A DNA stretch of 64,000 nucleotides from Amycolatopsis solani (GCF_033441515.1 NZ_JAWQJT010000003.1:1240001-1304000), one strand, 5' to 3'. Positions 26,013-35,161 are shown, counted from the stretch's first letter. The notes: generated from the letters alone by a model not told the origin. Numbers and translations: made by a program.

Positions 26013-26702
26013 GTGCGGGAAGAGGATGCCGGCTGGGACGAGGACGTGCGCCTCGCGGTCTACCACGCTTTCGCCGAGCACGGCCGGGCGCCGACCGCGC
26101 CGGAGCTGGCCGACGCGGCGGGTGGCTCACTGGCCGTCGCCAAGCAGGCGCTGCACCGCCTCGCCGACGCCCACCACCTGGTGCTCGACGACTACGAGCA
26201 CGTCGTGCTGGCGCACCCGTTCGCCGCGCGGCCGCTCGGGTTCTCCGTGATGGGCGCGCACACGCTGTGGTGGGGCGGCTGCGCGTGGGACTCCTTCGCC
26301 ATCCCGCACCTGGTCGAAGCCGAGCCGGAAGTGCTGGTCGCGACGCGCTGCCCGGGCTGCGGCCAGCCGCACGCGCTGGTGGTGGACCGGGCCGGGCCGC
26401 CGGAGGGCGCGCAGGTGGCGCACTTCCTGGTGCCCGCCGCGCGGATGTGGGACGACGTCCTGCACACGTGCGCGAACCAGCGGCTGTTCTGCTGCGAGTC
26501 CTGTGTGGACGCCTGGCTCGCCGAAACCGGGCGGCCCAAGGGGTGCGTGCTGGACCTCGTGACGCTGTGGCGGCTCGCCCGCGGCTGGTACGAAGGCCGG
26601 CTCGAGCGCGGCTACCGGCGCCGCGAGCCGGACAGCGCGATCGCTTACTTCGCCGAGGCCGGGCTGACGGGGTCGTTCTGGGCCGCCACGGCCGGAGTCT
26701 GA
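26013..26702 (+). CDS. MerB-like (alkylmercury lyase superfamily) protein
   Basis: The 229-residue protein has an N-terminal winged-helix-like part (PTAPELADAAGGSLAVAKQAL) and a MerB-type core. WGGCAWDSFAIPHL matches the MerB CxxD motif (here C90 and D93). LFCCESCVDAW near 160 provides the second conserved Cys (C160). An additional CPGC pair lies at 113-116. True organomercurial lyases use Cys, Cys and Asp, all present here, but there is no merA, merR or merT nearby. The GTG sits 6 bases after TAAACT, so it is probably leaderless. Mercury activity is unproven. Confidence 0.75.
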   Translation: MREEDAGWDEDVRLAVYHAFAEHGRAPTAPELADAAGGSLAVAKQALHRLADAHHLVLDDYEHVVLAHPFAARPLGFSVMGAHTLWWGGCAWDSFAIPHLVEAEPEVLVATRCPGCGQPHALVVDRAGPPEGAQVAHFLVPAARMWDDVLHTCANQRLFCCESCVDAWLAETGRPKGCVLDLVTLWRLARGWYEGRLERGYRRREPDSAIAYFAEAGLTGSFWAATAGV

Positions 26703-26763
26703 TTCACCACATCCGGGTGCCCCGGCGGCCCGCGCGCCCGCGGGTTCGGCGAGGATGGGCCGC

Positions 26764-27852
26764 ATGAACGCGCCCGCCGACACCGACCTGCCCGCCCACG
26801 TCGAGCGGGCGCTCGCCGGGTTCCTGGACCGGGCCGGCACCGAGATCCTGGGAGCCGAGCCGACGGTGGCCGCCGGCATCGACGCGCTGCGCGGGTTCGT
26901 CCTGGGCGGCGGCAAGCGGCTGCGCCCGACGTTCGCCTGGTGGGGCTGGCGTGGCGCGGGCGGCGACCCCGCGGGCGCGGAGGCCGACGGCGTGCTGCAG
27001 GCGGTGTCCAGCCTCGAGCTGATCCAGGCCTGCGCGCTGATCCACGACGACCTGATCGACTCCTCCGACTCCCGCCGCGGCTTCCCGACCGTGCACATCG
27101 CGGGCGCGAAGCTGCACGCCGACCAGGGCTGGCTCGGCTCCCCCGCGACGTTCGGCCTGGCCACCGCGGTGCTCGTCGGCGACCTGGCGCTGGCCTGGGC
27201 GGACGACATGTTCGCCGACGCCCCGCTGCCCGCCGAGACCCTCGCCGCGGCGCGCCCGGCGTGGCGCGCGATGCGCACCGAGGTGCTCGCCGGGCAGTAC
27301 CTCGACGTCCGCACGCAGGCCACCGGCGACGCCTCCGTCGAGGCCGCGCTCAAGATCGACCGGCTCAAGACCGCCGCCTACACCGTCCAGCGGCCGCTGC
27401 ACCTGGGCGCCGCGCTCGGCGGGGCGTCGGACGAGCTGATCGCCACGCTGCTGGAGTTCGGCGGCGAGGTCGGCGTCGCGTTCCAGCTGCGTGACGACCT
27501 GCTCGGCGTGTTCGGCGACCCGTCGGTCACCGGCAAGCCCGCCGGGGACGACCTGCGCGAAGGCAAGCGCACGCTGCTCGTCGCGCTCGGGCTTCAGCTC
27601 GCCGCCGAAAAGGGTGAGACGGCCGCGGCCACCGTGATCGCGGACGCGATCGGCGACGCCGACCTCTCCGACGAGGGTGTCGAGACCGTCCGGATGGCGT
27701 TGCAGCAGGTCGGCGCGGTCGACGCGGTCGAGCGCCGGATCGACGAGCTGACGACGGCGGCGATGGCCGCGCTCGAGCGCGCGCACCTGGCCGAGCCGGC
27801 GCCCGAGGCGCTGACCGGGCTGGTCGTCAAGGCCACCCAGCGGACGTACTGA
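26764..27852 (+). CDS. crtE: Polyprenyl diphosphate synthase (GGPP synthase type)
   Basis: The 362-residue trans-prenyltransferase has GGGKRLRP, a first Asp-rich motif DDLIDSSDSRRG, GDLALAWA, and a second motif QLRDDLLGVFGD. In front of phytoene desaturase and synthase it should supply geranylgeranyl diphosphate. ATG 26764 is chosen with GAGGA upstream. An in-frame ATG lies at 26755. It is one base from crtI. Confidence 0.88.
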   Translation: MNAPADTDLPAHVERALAGFLDRAGTEILGAEPTVAAGIDALRGFVLGGGKRLRPTFAWWGWRGAGGDPAGAEADGVLQAVSSLELIQACALIHDDLIDSSDSRRGFPTVHIAGAKLHADQGWLGSPATFGLATAVLVGDLALAWADDMFADAPLPAETLAAARPAWRAMRTEVLAGQYLDVRTQATGDASVEAALKIDRLKTAAYTVQRPLHLGAALGGASDELIATLLEFGGEVGVAFQLRDDLLGVFGDPSVTGKPAGDDLREGKRTLLVALGLQLAAEKGETAAATVIADAIGDADLSDEGVETVRMALQQVGAVDAVERRIDELTTAAMAALERAHLAEPAPEALTGLVVKATQRTY

Positions 27853-27853
27853 C

Positions 27854-29326
27854 GTGCGGATCATCGAAGGGCCCGCCGACCACGTCGTCGTCATCGGGGC
27901 CGGGCTGGCCGGGCTCTCGGCGACCCTGCACCTGCTGGGCGCCGGCCGGCGCGTCACGCTGCTGGAGCAGGCGGACACCCCGGGCGGCCGCGCCGGGCAG
28001 CAGAGCTTCGACGGCAACGCGGTCGACACCGGCGCGAGCGTGCTGACCATGCCGGAACTGCTGGACGAGGCGTTCGCCGCGGTCGGCGAGTCCCTGGCCA
28101 AGAACCTGCGCCTGACCCGGCTCGACCCGGCGTACCGGGCGCGCTTCGCCGACGGCAGCTCGCTGGCGCTGCACACCGACGGCGACGCGATGGAAGCCGA
28201 GATCCGCGAGTTCGCCGGTGCTCGCGAGGCGGCGGGCTACCGCGCGCTGCGGCGCTGGCTGACCGAGCTGTACGCGGTGCAGCGGGACCGGTTCATCGGG
28301 ACGAACTTCGACTCGCCGCTCGACCTGGCGCACCCCTCGCTGGCGAAGCTCGCCGCGCTGGGCGGGTTCGGGCGGCTCGGCCCGCGCGTGGGCCGCTACC
28401 TGCTCGACGAGCGCGTCCGGCGGCTGTTCACCTTCCAGGCGCTCTACGCCGGTCTCGACCCGGCGAGCGCGATCGGCGCGTACGGCGTCATCTCGTACAT
28501 GGACACCGTCGGCGGCGTCTACTACCCCGAAGGCGGGATGGGCGAGATCGGCCGGGCGCTGACCGGCGCCGCGGCACGGGCGGGCGCGGAGGTCCGGTTC
28601 GGCACCGAAGCGGCCTGGCTCGAACGGGTGAATTCCCGGGTGCGCGCGGTCCGGACGCGCTCGGGCGAGCGGATCGCGTGCGACGCCGTCGTGCTGGCGA
28701 CCGAGCTGAGCACGGCGTACCGGCTCATCGGCGCGCGCCCGCGGCGGCCGGTGCCGCTGCGCTACTCGCCGTCCGCGGTGGTGCTGCACGGGCGGACGAC
28801 CGAGAAGTGGGACCTCGGCCACCACACGATCTTCTTCGGCGCGGCCTGGGAGCGGACGTTCGCGGAGATCATCCGCGAGGGCAAGCTGATGAGCGACCCG
28901 TCGCTGCTGGTCACCCGGCCGACGGCGACCGACCCCGGGCTGGCCGGGCGCGGCGGCGAGATCGTCTCGGTGCTCGCGCCGGCGCCGAACACCCAGCGCG
29001 GTCCGATCGACTGGGACCGCGTGCGCGGGCCGTACCGCGACGAGCTGTTCCGCACGCTGGAGGCCCGCGGGCTGACCGGCTTCGGCGACGAGTTCACCGT
29101 GGACGAGACCATCACCCCGGCGGACTGGGCGGCGCGCGGGCTCGCGGCCGGCACGCCGTTTTCGCTGGCGCACACGTTCGCGCAGACCGGCCCGTTCCGG
29201 CCGGCGAACCTGGTGCGCGCGGCGGGCAACGTCGTGCTCGCCGGCTGCGGCACCACCCCCGGCGTCGGCATCCCGCCCGTGCTCATCTCGGGACGGCTGG
29301 CCGCGGAACGGATCACCGGCCGGTGA
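27854..29326 (+). CDS. crtI: Phytoene desaturase
   Basis: The 490-residue flavoprotein begins with an FAD-binding VVVIGAGLAGLSATLHLLGAG and EQADTPGGRAG, and ends with the CrtI signature (AGNVVLAGCGTTPGVGIPPV and SGRLAAERI). CrtI-type enzymes convert phytoene to lycopene or neurosporene. GTG start directly after crtE. The stop overlaps the crtB start (GTGA). Confidence 0.92.
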   Translation: MRIIEGPADHVVVIGAGLAGLSATLHLLGAGRRVTLLEQADTPGGRAGQQSFDGNAVDTGASVLTMPELLDEAFAAVGESLAKNLRLTRLDPAYRARFADGSSLALHTDGDAMEAEIREFAGAREAAGYRALRRWLTELYAVQRDRFIGTNFDSPLDLAHPSLAKLAALGGFGRLGPRVGRYLLDERVRRLFTFQALYAGLDPASAIGAYGVISYMDTVGGVYYPEGGMGEIGRALTGAAARAGAEVRFGTEAAWLERVNSRVRAVRTRSGERIACDAVVLATELSTAYRLIGARPRRPVPLRYSPSAVVLHGRTTEKWDLGHHTIFFGAAWERTFAEIIREGKLMSDPSLLVTRPTATDPGLAGRGGEIVSVLAPAPNTQRGPIDWDRVRGPYRDELFRTLEARGLTGFGDEFTVDETITPADWAARGLAAGTPFSLAHTFAQTGPFRPANLVRAAGNVVLAGCGTTPGVGIPPVLISGRLAAERITGR

Positions 29327-30249
29327 ACGAACTCGACGCCGCGGGCATCCTCGCGCCGGACCTGCGGGCCGCCTACACCGAGTGCCGGCGCATCAACGCC
29401 CACTACGGCCGCACGTTCTTCCTGGCCACCCGCCTGCTGCCGGCCCGCGCCCGCCCGGCGGCGCACGCGCTGTACGGCTTCGCGCGGATGGCCGACGAAC
29501 TCGTCGACAACCCGGCACCGGGCAGCGACCCGGCCGAGTCGCTGGACCACGTCGCGGCGATGGTCGACGTCGTCTTCGACGGCGGCACCCCGGACGACGC
29601 GGTGCTGGTGGCGCTGGCCGACACCGTGCGCCGCTACGGCCTTTCGCGGGACTTGTTCACCGCGTTCCTGAAGTCGATGCGGCTGGACCTCTCCCCGATC
29701 GAGTACCGGACGTTCGCCGAGCTCGGCGAGTACATGTACGGCTCGGCCGCGGTGATCGGCCTGCAGATGCTGCCGGTGTTCGGCACGATCGGGCCGCTGT
29801 CCGACGCCGAGCCGGGCGCGATCGCGCTGGGCGAGGCGTTCCAGCTGACGAACTTCCTGCGCGACGTCGGCGAAGACCTCGACCGGGGCCGCCTGTACCT
29901 GCCGCTCGACGAGCTGGCGGCGTTCGGCGTCTCGCGCTCACTGCTCGAGGCGAGACGCCCCGACCCGCGGATCCGGACGGCGATGGCGTACTTCGTCGCG
30001 CGGACACGGGCGGCGTACCGGCGGGCGGAGGCGGGGGTTTTGTTGCTGCGCCCCGAATCGAGGCCGTGCGTGCGGACGGCGTTGACGTTGTACCAGGGCA
30101 TCCTCGACGAGATCGTGGCCCTGGACTACGACATCCTGACGCGGCGCGCGGTGGTGCCGAAGTCGCGCAGGCTGGTGGTCGCACTACCCCCCTTCGCCGC
30201 GGTCTGGGCGCGCGAGACGTTCGGGAGCGGTCGTAGGCTGCGATCATGA
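29323..30249 (+). CDS. crtB: Phytoene synthase
   Basis: The 308-residue squalene/phytoene synthase has ALYGFARMADELVDN (first Asp-rich region) and QLTNFLRDVGEDLDRGRLYLP (second). It condenses two GGPP to phytoene. GTG start overlaps crtI, and the stop overlaps the next gene (ATGA), so the four genes 26764-31025 form one coupled operon. Confidence 0.92.
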   Translation: MNELDAAGILAPDLRAAYTECRRINAHYGRTFFLATRLLPARARPAAHALYGFARMADELVDNPAPGSDPAESLDHVAAMVDVVFDGGTPDDAVLVALADTVRRYGLSRDLFTAFLKSMRLDLSPIEYRTFAELGEYMYGSAAVIGLQMLPVFGTIGPLSDAEPGAIALGEAFQLTNFLRDVGEDLDRGRLYLPLDELAAFGVSRSLLEARRPDPRIRTAMAYFVARTRAAYRRAEAGVLLLRPESRPCVRTALTLYQGILDEIVALDYDILTRRAVVPKSRRLVVALPPFAAVWARETFGSGRRLRS

Positions 30250-31025
30250 CCGAACGACGCATCCGGATCGGCTTGCAGCTGCAGCCGCAGCACGCCGACT
30301 ACGACAGCATCCGGCGCACCGCGTCGGCCGCCGAGGACCTCGGGGCCGACATCGTCTTCAACTGGGACCACTTCTACCCGCTGTACGGCGATCCCGAGGG
30401 CAAGCACTTCGAGTGCTGGACCATGCTGGGCGCGTGGGCGGAGTCGACGTCGCGGGTGGAGATCGGCGCGCTGGTGACCTGCAACAGCTACCGCAACCCC
30501 GAGCTGCTCGCCGACATGGCCCGCACGGTCGACCACATCTCCGGCGGCCGGCTCATCCTCGGCATCGGCTCCGGCTGGTTCGAGAAGGACTACGACGAGT
30601 ACGGCTACGAGTTCGGCACCGCGGGCGGGCGCCTCGACGACCTCGCGGAGTCGCTGCCCCGCATCGAGTCCCGCCTCGGCAAGCTGAACCCGGCCCCGAC
30701 GCGCAAGATCCCGGTCCTGATCGGCGGCGGCGGCGAGAAGAAGACGCTGAAGCTGGTCGCGAAGCACGGCGACATCTGGCACGGTTTCGGTGACCCGGAG
30801 GTCGTCGAGCGCAAGGTGAAGATCCTCGACCAGCACTGCGCGGACGTCGGCCGCGACCCGGCCGAGATCGAGCGCTCGTGCGGCGTGCAGGGCGAGCCGG
30901 ACGAGCTGGGGCCGAAGCTCCTGGAGCTGGGCGTCACGACGTTCACGGTCGGCGTCGGCGGGCCGGACTACGACCTGGGCGCGCTCGAGAAGTGGATCGC
31001 CTGGCGGGACAAGACGAACAGCTGA
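30246..31025 (+). CDS. LLM-class, F420-dependent oxidoreductase
   Basis: The 259-residue protein is a luciferase-like monooxygenase fold of the F420 type: IRIGLQLQPQHADYDS at the N-terminus, IGALVTCNSYRNPELLADMARTVD, GRLILGIGSGWFEKDYDEYG and PVLIGGGGEKKTLKLVA. It is joined to crtB by an ATGA overlap. A role in modifying a carotenoid is suggested only by position. No lycopene cyclase is visible in the operon. Confidence 0.85.
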   Translation: MTERRIRIGLQLQPQHADYDSIRRTASAAEDLGADIVFNWDHFYPLYGDPEGKHFECWTMLGAWAESTSRVEIGALVTCNSYRNPELLADMARTVDHISGGRLILGIGSGWFEKDYDEYGYEFGTAGGRLDDLAESLPRIESRLGKLNPAPTRKIPVLIGGGGEKKTLKLVAKHGDIWHGFGDPEVVERKVKILDQHCADVGRDPAEIERSCGVQGEPDELGPKLLELGVTTFTVGVGGPDYDLGALEKWIAWRDKTNS

Positions 31026-31028
31026 GTT

Positions 31029-31541
31029 TCACGTTCGCGCCCGGTGCGCGGCGACCCGTTCTCGTGTCGCGCACCGGGGCGAACAGAACTTCCGGAGACT
31101 GCCGCCGCCCGTGTGGGCGAACGGCTTCCCGCACGACGGCGACGCGCACAACCCGCCCGGCACGTCCTGGCGTTCGGCCAGCAGCGACGCCAGCCCCAGC
31201 GCCGACGACGTCACCAGCCACGCGCCCCACGGCCCGTCGTCCGCCGCGTCGACGTGCAGGTGCCAGCCGTACCCCTCCTCGTGGTCGGTCAAGCGAGGCG
31301 GGCGCGCGTACTTCGTGAACAACGCGTTCAGCACCGAAGCCGCCGAGGCCACGTCGCCAGCCGCGAACACCGCGCGAAGCTCGAGCGCGGCCGCGTGCAG
31401 GTCCGGCACGTCCACGTCCGACACGTCGGTTTCGCCGTGCTCACGCAGGACGCGCGCCACCGCGGCCGGGTCGGGCTCCGGGAGCAGCACGTTCAGCAGG
31501 TCGACCGCGCGCTGCACGGAATCCCGGTGCGGGAAGGTCAT
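31029..31541 (-). CDS. CGNR zinc-finger protein (ABATE/CGNR type regulator)
   Basis: The 170-residue protein ends with the CGNR zinc finger (CASPSCGKPFAHTG...RKFCSPRCATRERVAAHR), preceded by an ABATE-like ligand domain. These are putative stress-type transcription regulators. The ATG at 31541 gives MTFPHRDS. It is divergent from an MFS gene with only 22 bases between starts, so it probably controls that transporter and itself. It converges on the LLM gene with a 3-base gap. Confidence 0.82.
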   Translation of the reverse strand: MTFPHRDSVQRAVDLLNVLLPEPDPAAVARVLREHGETDVSDVDVPDLHAAALELRAVFAAGDVASAASVLNALFTKYARPPRLTDHEEGYGWHLHVDAADDGPWGAWLVTSSALGLASLLAERQDVPGGLCASPSCGKPFAHTGGGSLRKFCSPRCATRERVAAHRART

Positions 31542-31563
31542 GCCCCACTGTAACGTCTCGACC

Positions 31564-33036
31564 ATGATAAGGCGTTACCTGGCCGGGTCGACGCTCGCGC
31601 GGATCGGGGACGAGCTCTCCGGCCCCGCTCTGCTCCTGCTCGGCCTCACCGCGGGCCCGCACGCCGGGTCGGCGCTGCTCGCCGGGCTGACCGCGGCCGC
31701 CGCCGTGGGCGGGCCCGTGTTCGGGGCCGCGCTGGACCGCAGTGGCGCTCCCGGACGGCTGCTCGCCGTCGCCCTCGCCGGGTACGCGGGCGGGATCGCG
31801 CTGGTCGCCGCCACTTTCGGGCACTTACCGCTCGCCGTCGTGGTCGCGCTCGCCGTCGGCGCCGGGCTGCTCAACCCGGCCGTCGCGGGCGGCTGGACCG
31901 CTCAGCTGCCCGCCGTCGCCGGGCTCGAACTACAGAAAGCCAGCCGGCTCGACGCGCTCACCTTCACCGCCGCCGCACTGGCCGGGCCGGGACTCGCGGG
32001 GCTGCTCGGCGGGCCGGCCGGGCTCGTCGTGGCCGTCGCGCTGGTCGCCGCCGCGGTCCCGGTCGCGTGGTCGCTGCCGGGGAAACAGCCGAAGCCGGCG
32101 ACCCGCCTCCGTGACGGCTTCACGATCCTGGTCCGCAACGTCCCGCTGCGGCGGGCGACGGCCGCGTCGACCCTCTCCTGCGCCGGCATCGGCATGGTCA
32201 CCGTCTGTTACCCGCTGCTGGGTGCGGCCCACCTGCGCGGCCCGGCGGACGGCGCGCTCCTGCTGACCGTCCTGGCCGTGGCGTCGCTGCTGGCCAACGC
32301 GGTCTTCGCGAAGTGGCCGCTGCCGTGGGCCCCGGACCGGACGGTCTGGCTGAGCACGCTCTTGCTGGCCGCCGGCTGCGTTCTCTCAGCGGCGGGACAC
32401 GGCGTCGCGGCGCTGGCCGCGGGCGCCGCACTGGCCGGGCTGGCCGAAGGTCCGCAGCTCACGGCGTTGTTCGCGATCCGCCACCGCGAAGCACCCGAGC
32501 ACGTCCGGGCGCAGGTGTTCACGACGGCGGCGAGCGTGAAGATCACCGGGCTGGCGGCGGGCGCGGCGCTGGCCGGCCCCCTGGCCGCGTGGTCGCTCCC
32601 GGCGTGCCTGCTCACGGCCGCGGCGGTGCAGGTCCTCGCCGCGACCCCGTACCTCCGCAGGTCAGAACGCCATCGCCTGCGCGCGCCGCTTCACCTCGGT
32701 GCCGTGGCTGGTGCGCAGCGCGTTGACCGGGGTGCTGCCGGGCAGGGTGTCGTCCGCGGTGAACAGCCACCGCAGCATCTCCGTCCGGCTGAACCCGGAG
32801 TCGGCGAGCACGGTGATGGTGCCGGCCAGGCCCTTGACCACGCCGTCCTTGACGAAGAAGGCGCTGGGCACGCACAGTTCGCCGCCCCGCTTCAGCGCGA
32901 TCAACTGCCCGTCACGGAGCATCTGCCGGACCTTGTTGGCCGAAGTCCCGAGCGCCTTGGCGACCTCGGGCAACGGGAGGACCGCGATGGCGGTGTCGAG
33001 GACGTCTTCGGCGACAGGAATCCCACTCACAGGTGA
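31564..33036 (+). CDS. MFS transporter with antisense read-through tail
   Basis: The first ~365 residues are a normal MFS protein (about 12 hydrophobic segments; RRYLAGSTLARIGDEL at the N-terminus, VFGAALDRSG as the loop motif). The last segment ends near 32660 (TPYLRR), but no stop occurs until 33036. That adds about 120 hydrophilic residues entirely antisense to the next gene. The tail has antisense-type composition and is unlikely to be functional. The natural stop may have been lost. Start ATG 31564 is apparently leaderless. Confidence 0.75.
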   Translation: MIRRYLAGSTLARIGDELSGPALLLLGLTAGPHAGSALLAGLTAAAAVGGPVFGAALDRSGAPGRLLAVALAGYAGGIALVAATFGHLPLAVVVALAVGAGLLNPAVAGGWTAQLPAVAGLELQKASRLDALTFTAAALAGPGLAGLLGGPAGLVVAVALVAAAVPVAWSLPGKQPKPATRLRDGFTILVRNVPLRRATAASTLSCAGIGMVTVCYPLLGAAHLRGPADGALLLTVLAVASLLANAVFAKWPLPWAPDRTVWLSTLLLAAGCVLSAAGHGVAALAAGAALAGLAEGPQLTALFAIRHREAPEHVRAQVFTTAASVKITGLAAGAALAGPLAAWSLPACLLTAAAVQVLAATPYLRRSERHRLRAPLHLGAVAGAQRVDRGAAGQGVVRGEQPPQHLRPAEPGVGEHGDGAGQALDHAVLDEEGAGHAQFAAPLQRDQLPVTEHLPDLVGRSPERLGDLGQREDRDGGVEDVFGDRNPTHR

Positions 33037-33039
33037 CAC
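32662..33039 (-). CDS. Rv2175c-like helix-turn-helix DNA-binding protein
   Basis: The 125-residue protein contains LPEVAKALGTSANKVRQML followed by LIALKRGGELCVPSAFF, the winged HTH of M. tuberculosis Rv2175c, a DNA-binding substrate of the kinase PknL. Here too it is divergent from a PknL-like gene, which supports the match. GTG 33039 is used, with GTG 33030 also possible. The whole gene lies antisense to the MFS read-through tail. Confidence 0.82.
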   Translation of the reverse strand: MSPVSGIPVAEDVLDTAIAVLPLPEVAKALGTSANKVRQMLRDGQLIALKRGGELCVPSAFFVKDGVVKGLAGTITVLADSGFSRTEMLRWLFTADDTLPGSTPVNALRTSHGTEVKRRAQAMAF

Positions 33040-33133
33040 TGTGCCACATTCGGTCCCGTCACCCGCTAGTGCGCACGGGTGACCCGCGAGGTCTCCTCCA
33101 CGAGGCGTGTGCGGTTCCGTACGATCCATACCC

Positions 33134-35161
33134 GTGACACGCACCCACCCCAGCCTGGCCGGCACGCTCCTCGAGCGGCGCTACCGGGTGGACCGGCTGC
33201 TCGCCCACGGCGGGATGTCTTCCGTCTACAGGGGGACCGACACCCGGCTGGACCGTCCGGTCGCGATCAAAATCATGGACCCGCGGTTCGCCGACGACCG
33301 GTCGTTCGTCGAGCGGTTCGTGCGCGAGGCCCAGTCCGCGGCGCAGCTGCACCACCCGCACGTCGTGGCGGTGCACGACCAGGGCTTCGACCTGCCGCAG
33401 GGCGCGGAGTCGGGGCTGGCGTTCCTCGTCATGGAACTGGTGGACGGCGGGACGCTGCGCGACCTGCTCGACGAGCGCGGTCCGCTGGACGTCGCGCTGG
33501 CGCTGAGCGTGGCCGAGCCGGTGCTGTCGGCGCTGGCCTCCGCGCACCGGGCGGGGCTGGTGCACCGGGACGTCAAGCCGGAGAACGTGCTGATCGGCCG
33601 GTCCGGCCCGCACACCGGCGGCGCGGTGAAGGTCGCGGACTTCGGCCTGGTGCGGGCGGTGGCGAGCGCGGGCACGACGAGCTCGAGCGTCATCCTCGGC
33701 ACGGTCGCCTACCTCTCCCCCGAGCAGGTCGAAACCGGCGCGGCATCGGCGCGCGGCGACGTCTACTCGGCCGGGATCCTGCTCTACGAAATGCTGACCG
33801 GCCAGGTGCCCTACACCGGGGACACGGCGATCTCGGTGGCCTACCGGCACGTGAACGACGACGTGCCGCGCCCGAGCGCGCTGCGCCCGGACCTGCCGCC
33901 GGAGCTGGACGACCTGATCACGCGCGCGACGCGCCGGGACCCGGAGCAGCGCCCGGCCGACGCCGGGGAGTTCCTCACCGAGCTGACCGCCGTGCGCGCC
34001 CGGCTGGGGCTGCTGCCGGTGACCGTGCCGATCCCGGTCTCGCACGGCCAGGGCGACGTCGCCGACACCGAGCGCACGCTGCCGCGCATCCCGCAGGTGC
34101 CGGACGGCGAGAAGACGATGCCGGTGCACCGCCCGAACGCGACGCGGGCGCTGAGCCACCCCGGCACCCCGCCGCCGGGGATGACCCAGCAGATCCCGCC
34201 GGTCCGGCCCGGTCCCCCGCGCCGCCAGGGCGAGCCGGGACCGGAGAAGCCGAAGGACAACCGGAAGCGGATCGCGGTGATCGCCGCCGCGGTGCTGCTC
34301 TTCGGCGGGCTGCTGACGGCGTTCATCTTCATCCTCACCGACACCGGCGGTGATAAGACCGCGACCGTGCCGAAGCTCGTCGGGCTGAACCAGGCCGCGG
34401 CGGGTGACGCGCTGCGGTCGGTGAAGCTGACGCCGCAGTTCACCCAGGAGTACGACAACAGCGTGCCGTCGAACACCGTGCTCCGCGCCGAGCCCGGGGA
34501 GGGCACGAAGCTGCAGCCGAACTCGACGGTGTCGGTGGTGCTGTCCAAGGGCCGCCCGGCGGTCCCGGACGTCCGGCCGGGCACCGCGCTGCCCGACGCC
34601 GAGAACGCGATCAAGACGGCCCAGCTGACCCCGGTCCGCGGCACCGACGACTACGACGCCGAGGTCCCGCAGGGCGCGGTCATCCGCACCGAGCCCGCCG
34701 CCGGCAGCCAGCTGAACATCGGCGGCCAGGTCACGATCATCGTGTCGAAGGGCCCGATCCCGCTGCCACCGGTCCCGGACGTCACCGGGCGGAGCAAGGA
34801 CGAGGCCTTCCAGCTGCTGCAGCAGGCCGGCTTCGAGCCGTTCCAGGCGGGCGAGGAGTTCAAGCAGGACGTCCCGGGCGGCGCCGTCACCCGGACCGAC
34901 CCGCCGGCCAACGCGCAGGCCAAGGAGAAGCGGATCGGCGTCTTCGTCAACAACGCCGTCCAGGTGCCGGACGTCCGGTTCCGCTCGTTCGACGACGCCC
35001 AGAAGATCCTGGAGCAGGCCGGGTTGAAGGCCGACCGCGACGGCGGGCGCGGTCGCGGGCCCGGTGGCGGCGGGTTCGACTTCGTCTTCAACCAGGACCC
35101 GCAGCCGGGGACGTTCGTGCAGAAGGGCTCCAAGGTCAAGCTCAAGGGCTTCGGTCAGTGA
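33134..35161 (+). CDS. pknL: Serine/threonine protein kinase with PASTA domains (PknL-like)
   Basis: The 675-residue protein has an N-terminal kinase domain (VAIKIMD lysine, HRDVKPEN catalytic loop, DFG, YLSPEQ), a Pro-rich juxtamembrane stretch, one transmembrane helix at about 378-400, and four PASTA repeats (about 410, 476, 546 and 614 onward; each with VPDV or VPKLVG). PASTA domains sense peptidoglycan fragments outside the cell. The last repeat has a Gly-rich insertion. GTG start sits 9 bases after TACGAT, so probably leaderless. Synteny with the Rv2175c-like gene supports PknL rather than PknB. Confidence 0.9.
   Translation: MTRTHPSLAGTLLERRYRVDRLLAHGGMSSVYRGTDTRLDRPVAIKIMDPRFADDRSFVERFVREAQSAAQLHHPHVVAVHDQGFDLPQGAESGLAFLVMELVDGGTLRDLLDERGPLDVALALSVAEPVLSALASAHRAGLVHRDVKPENVLIGRSGPHTGGAVKVADFGLVRAVASAGTTSSSVILGTVAYLSPEQVETGAASARGDVYSAGILLYEMLTGQVPYTGDTAISVAYRHVNDDVPRPSALRPDLPPELDDLITRATRRDPEQRPADAGEFLTELTAVRARLGLLPVTVPIPVSHGQGDVADTERTLPRIPQVPDGEKTMPVHRPNATRALSHPGTPPPGMTQQIPPVRPGPPRRQGEPGPEKPKDNRKRIAVIAAAVLLFGGLLTAFIFILTDTGGDKTATVPKLVGLNQAAAGDALRSVKLTPQFTQEYDNSVPSNTVLRAEPGEGTKLQPNSTVSVVLSKGRPAVPDVRPGTALPDAENAIKTAQLTPVRGTDDYDAEVPQGAVIRTEPAAGSQLNIGGQVTIIVSKGPIPLPPVPDVTGRSKDEAFQLLQQAGFEPFQAGEEFKQDVPGGAVTRTDPPANAQAKEKRIGVFVNNAVQVPDVRFRSFDDAQKILEQAGLKADRDGGRGRGPGGGGFDFVFNQDPQPGTFVQKGSKVKLKGFGQ

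Noticed and set aside
22896..26767. Open frames over 1000 codons on both strands across DUF885, metF and the MerB-like gene
   Set aside because: Each spans several well-supported genes in other frames and shows only repetitive Arg/Ala composition.
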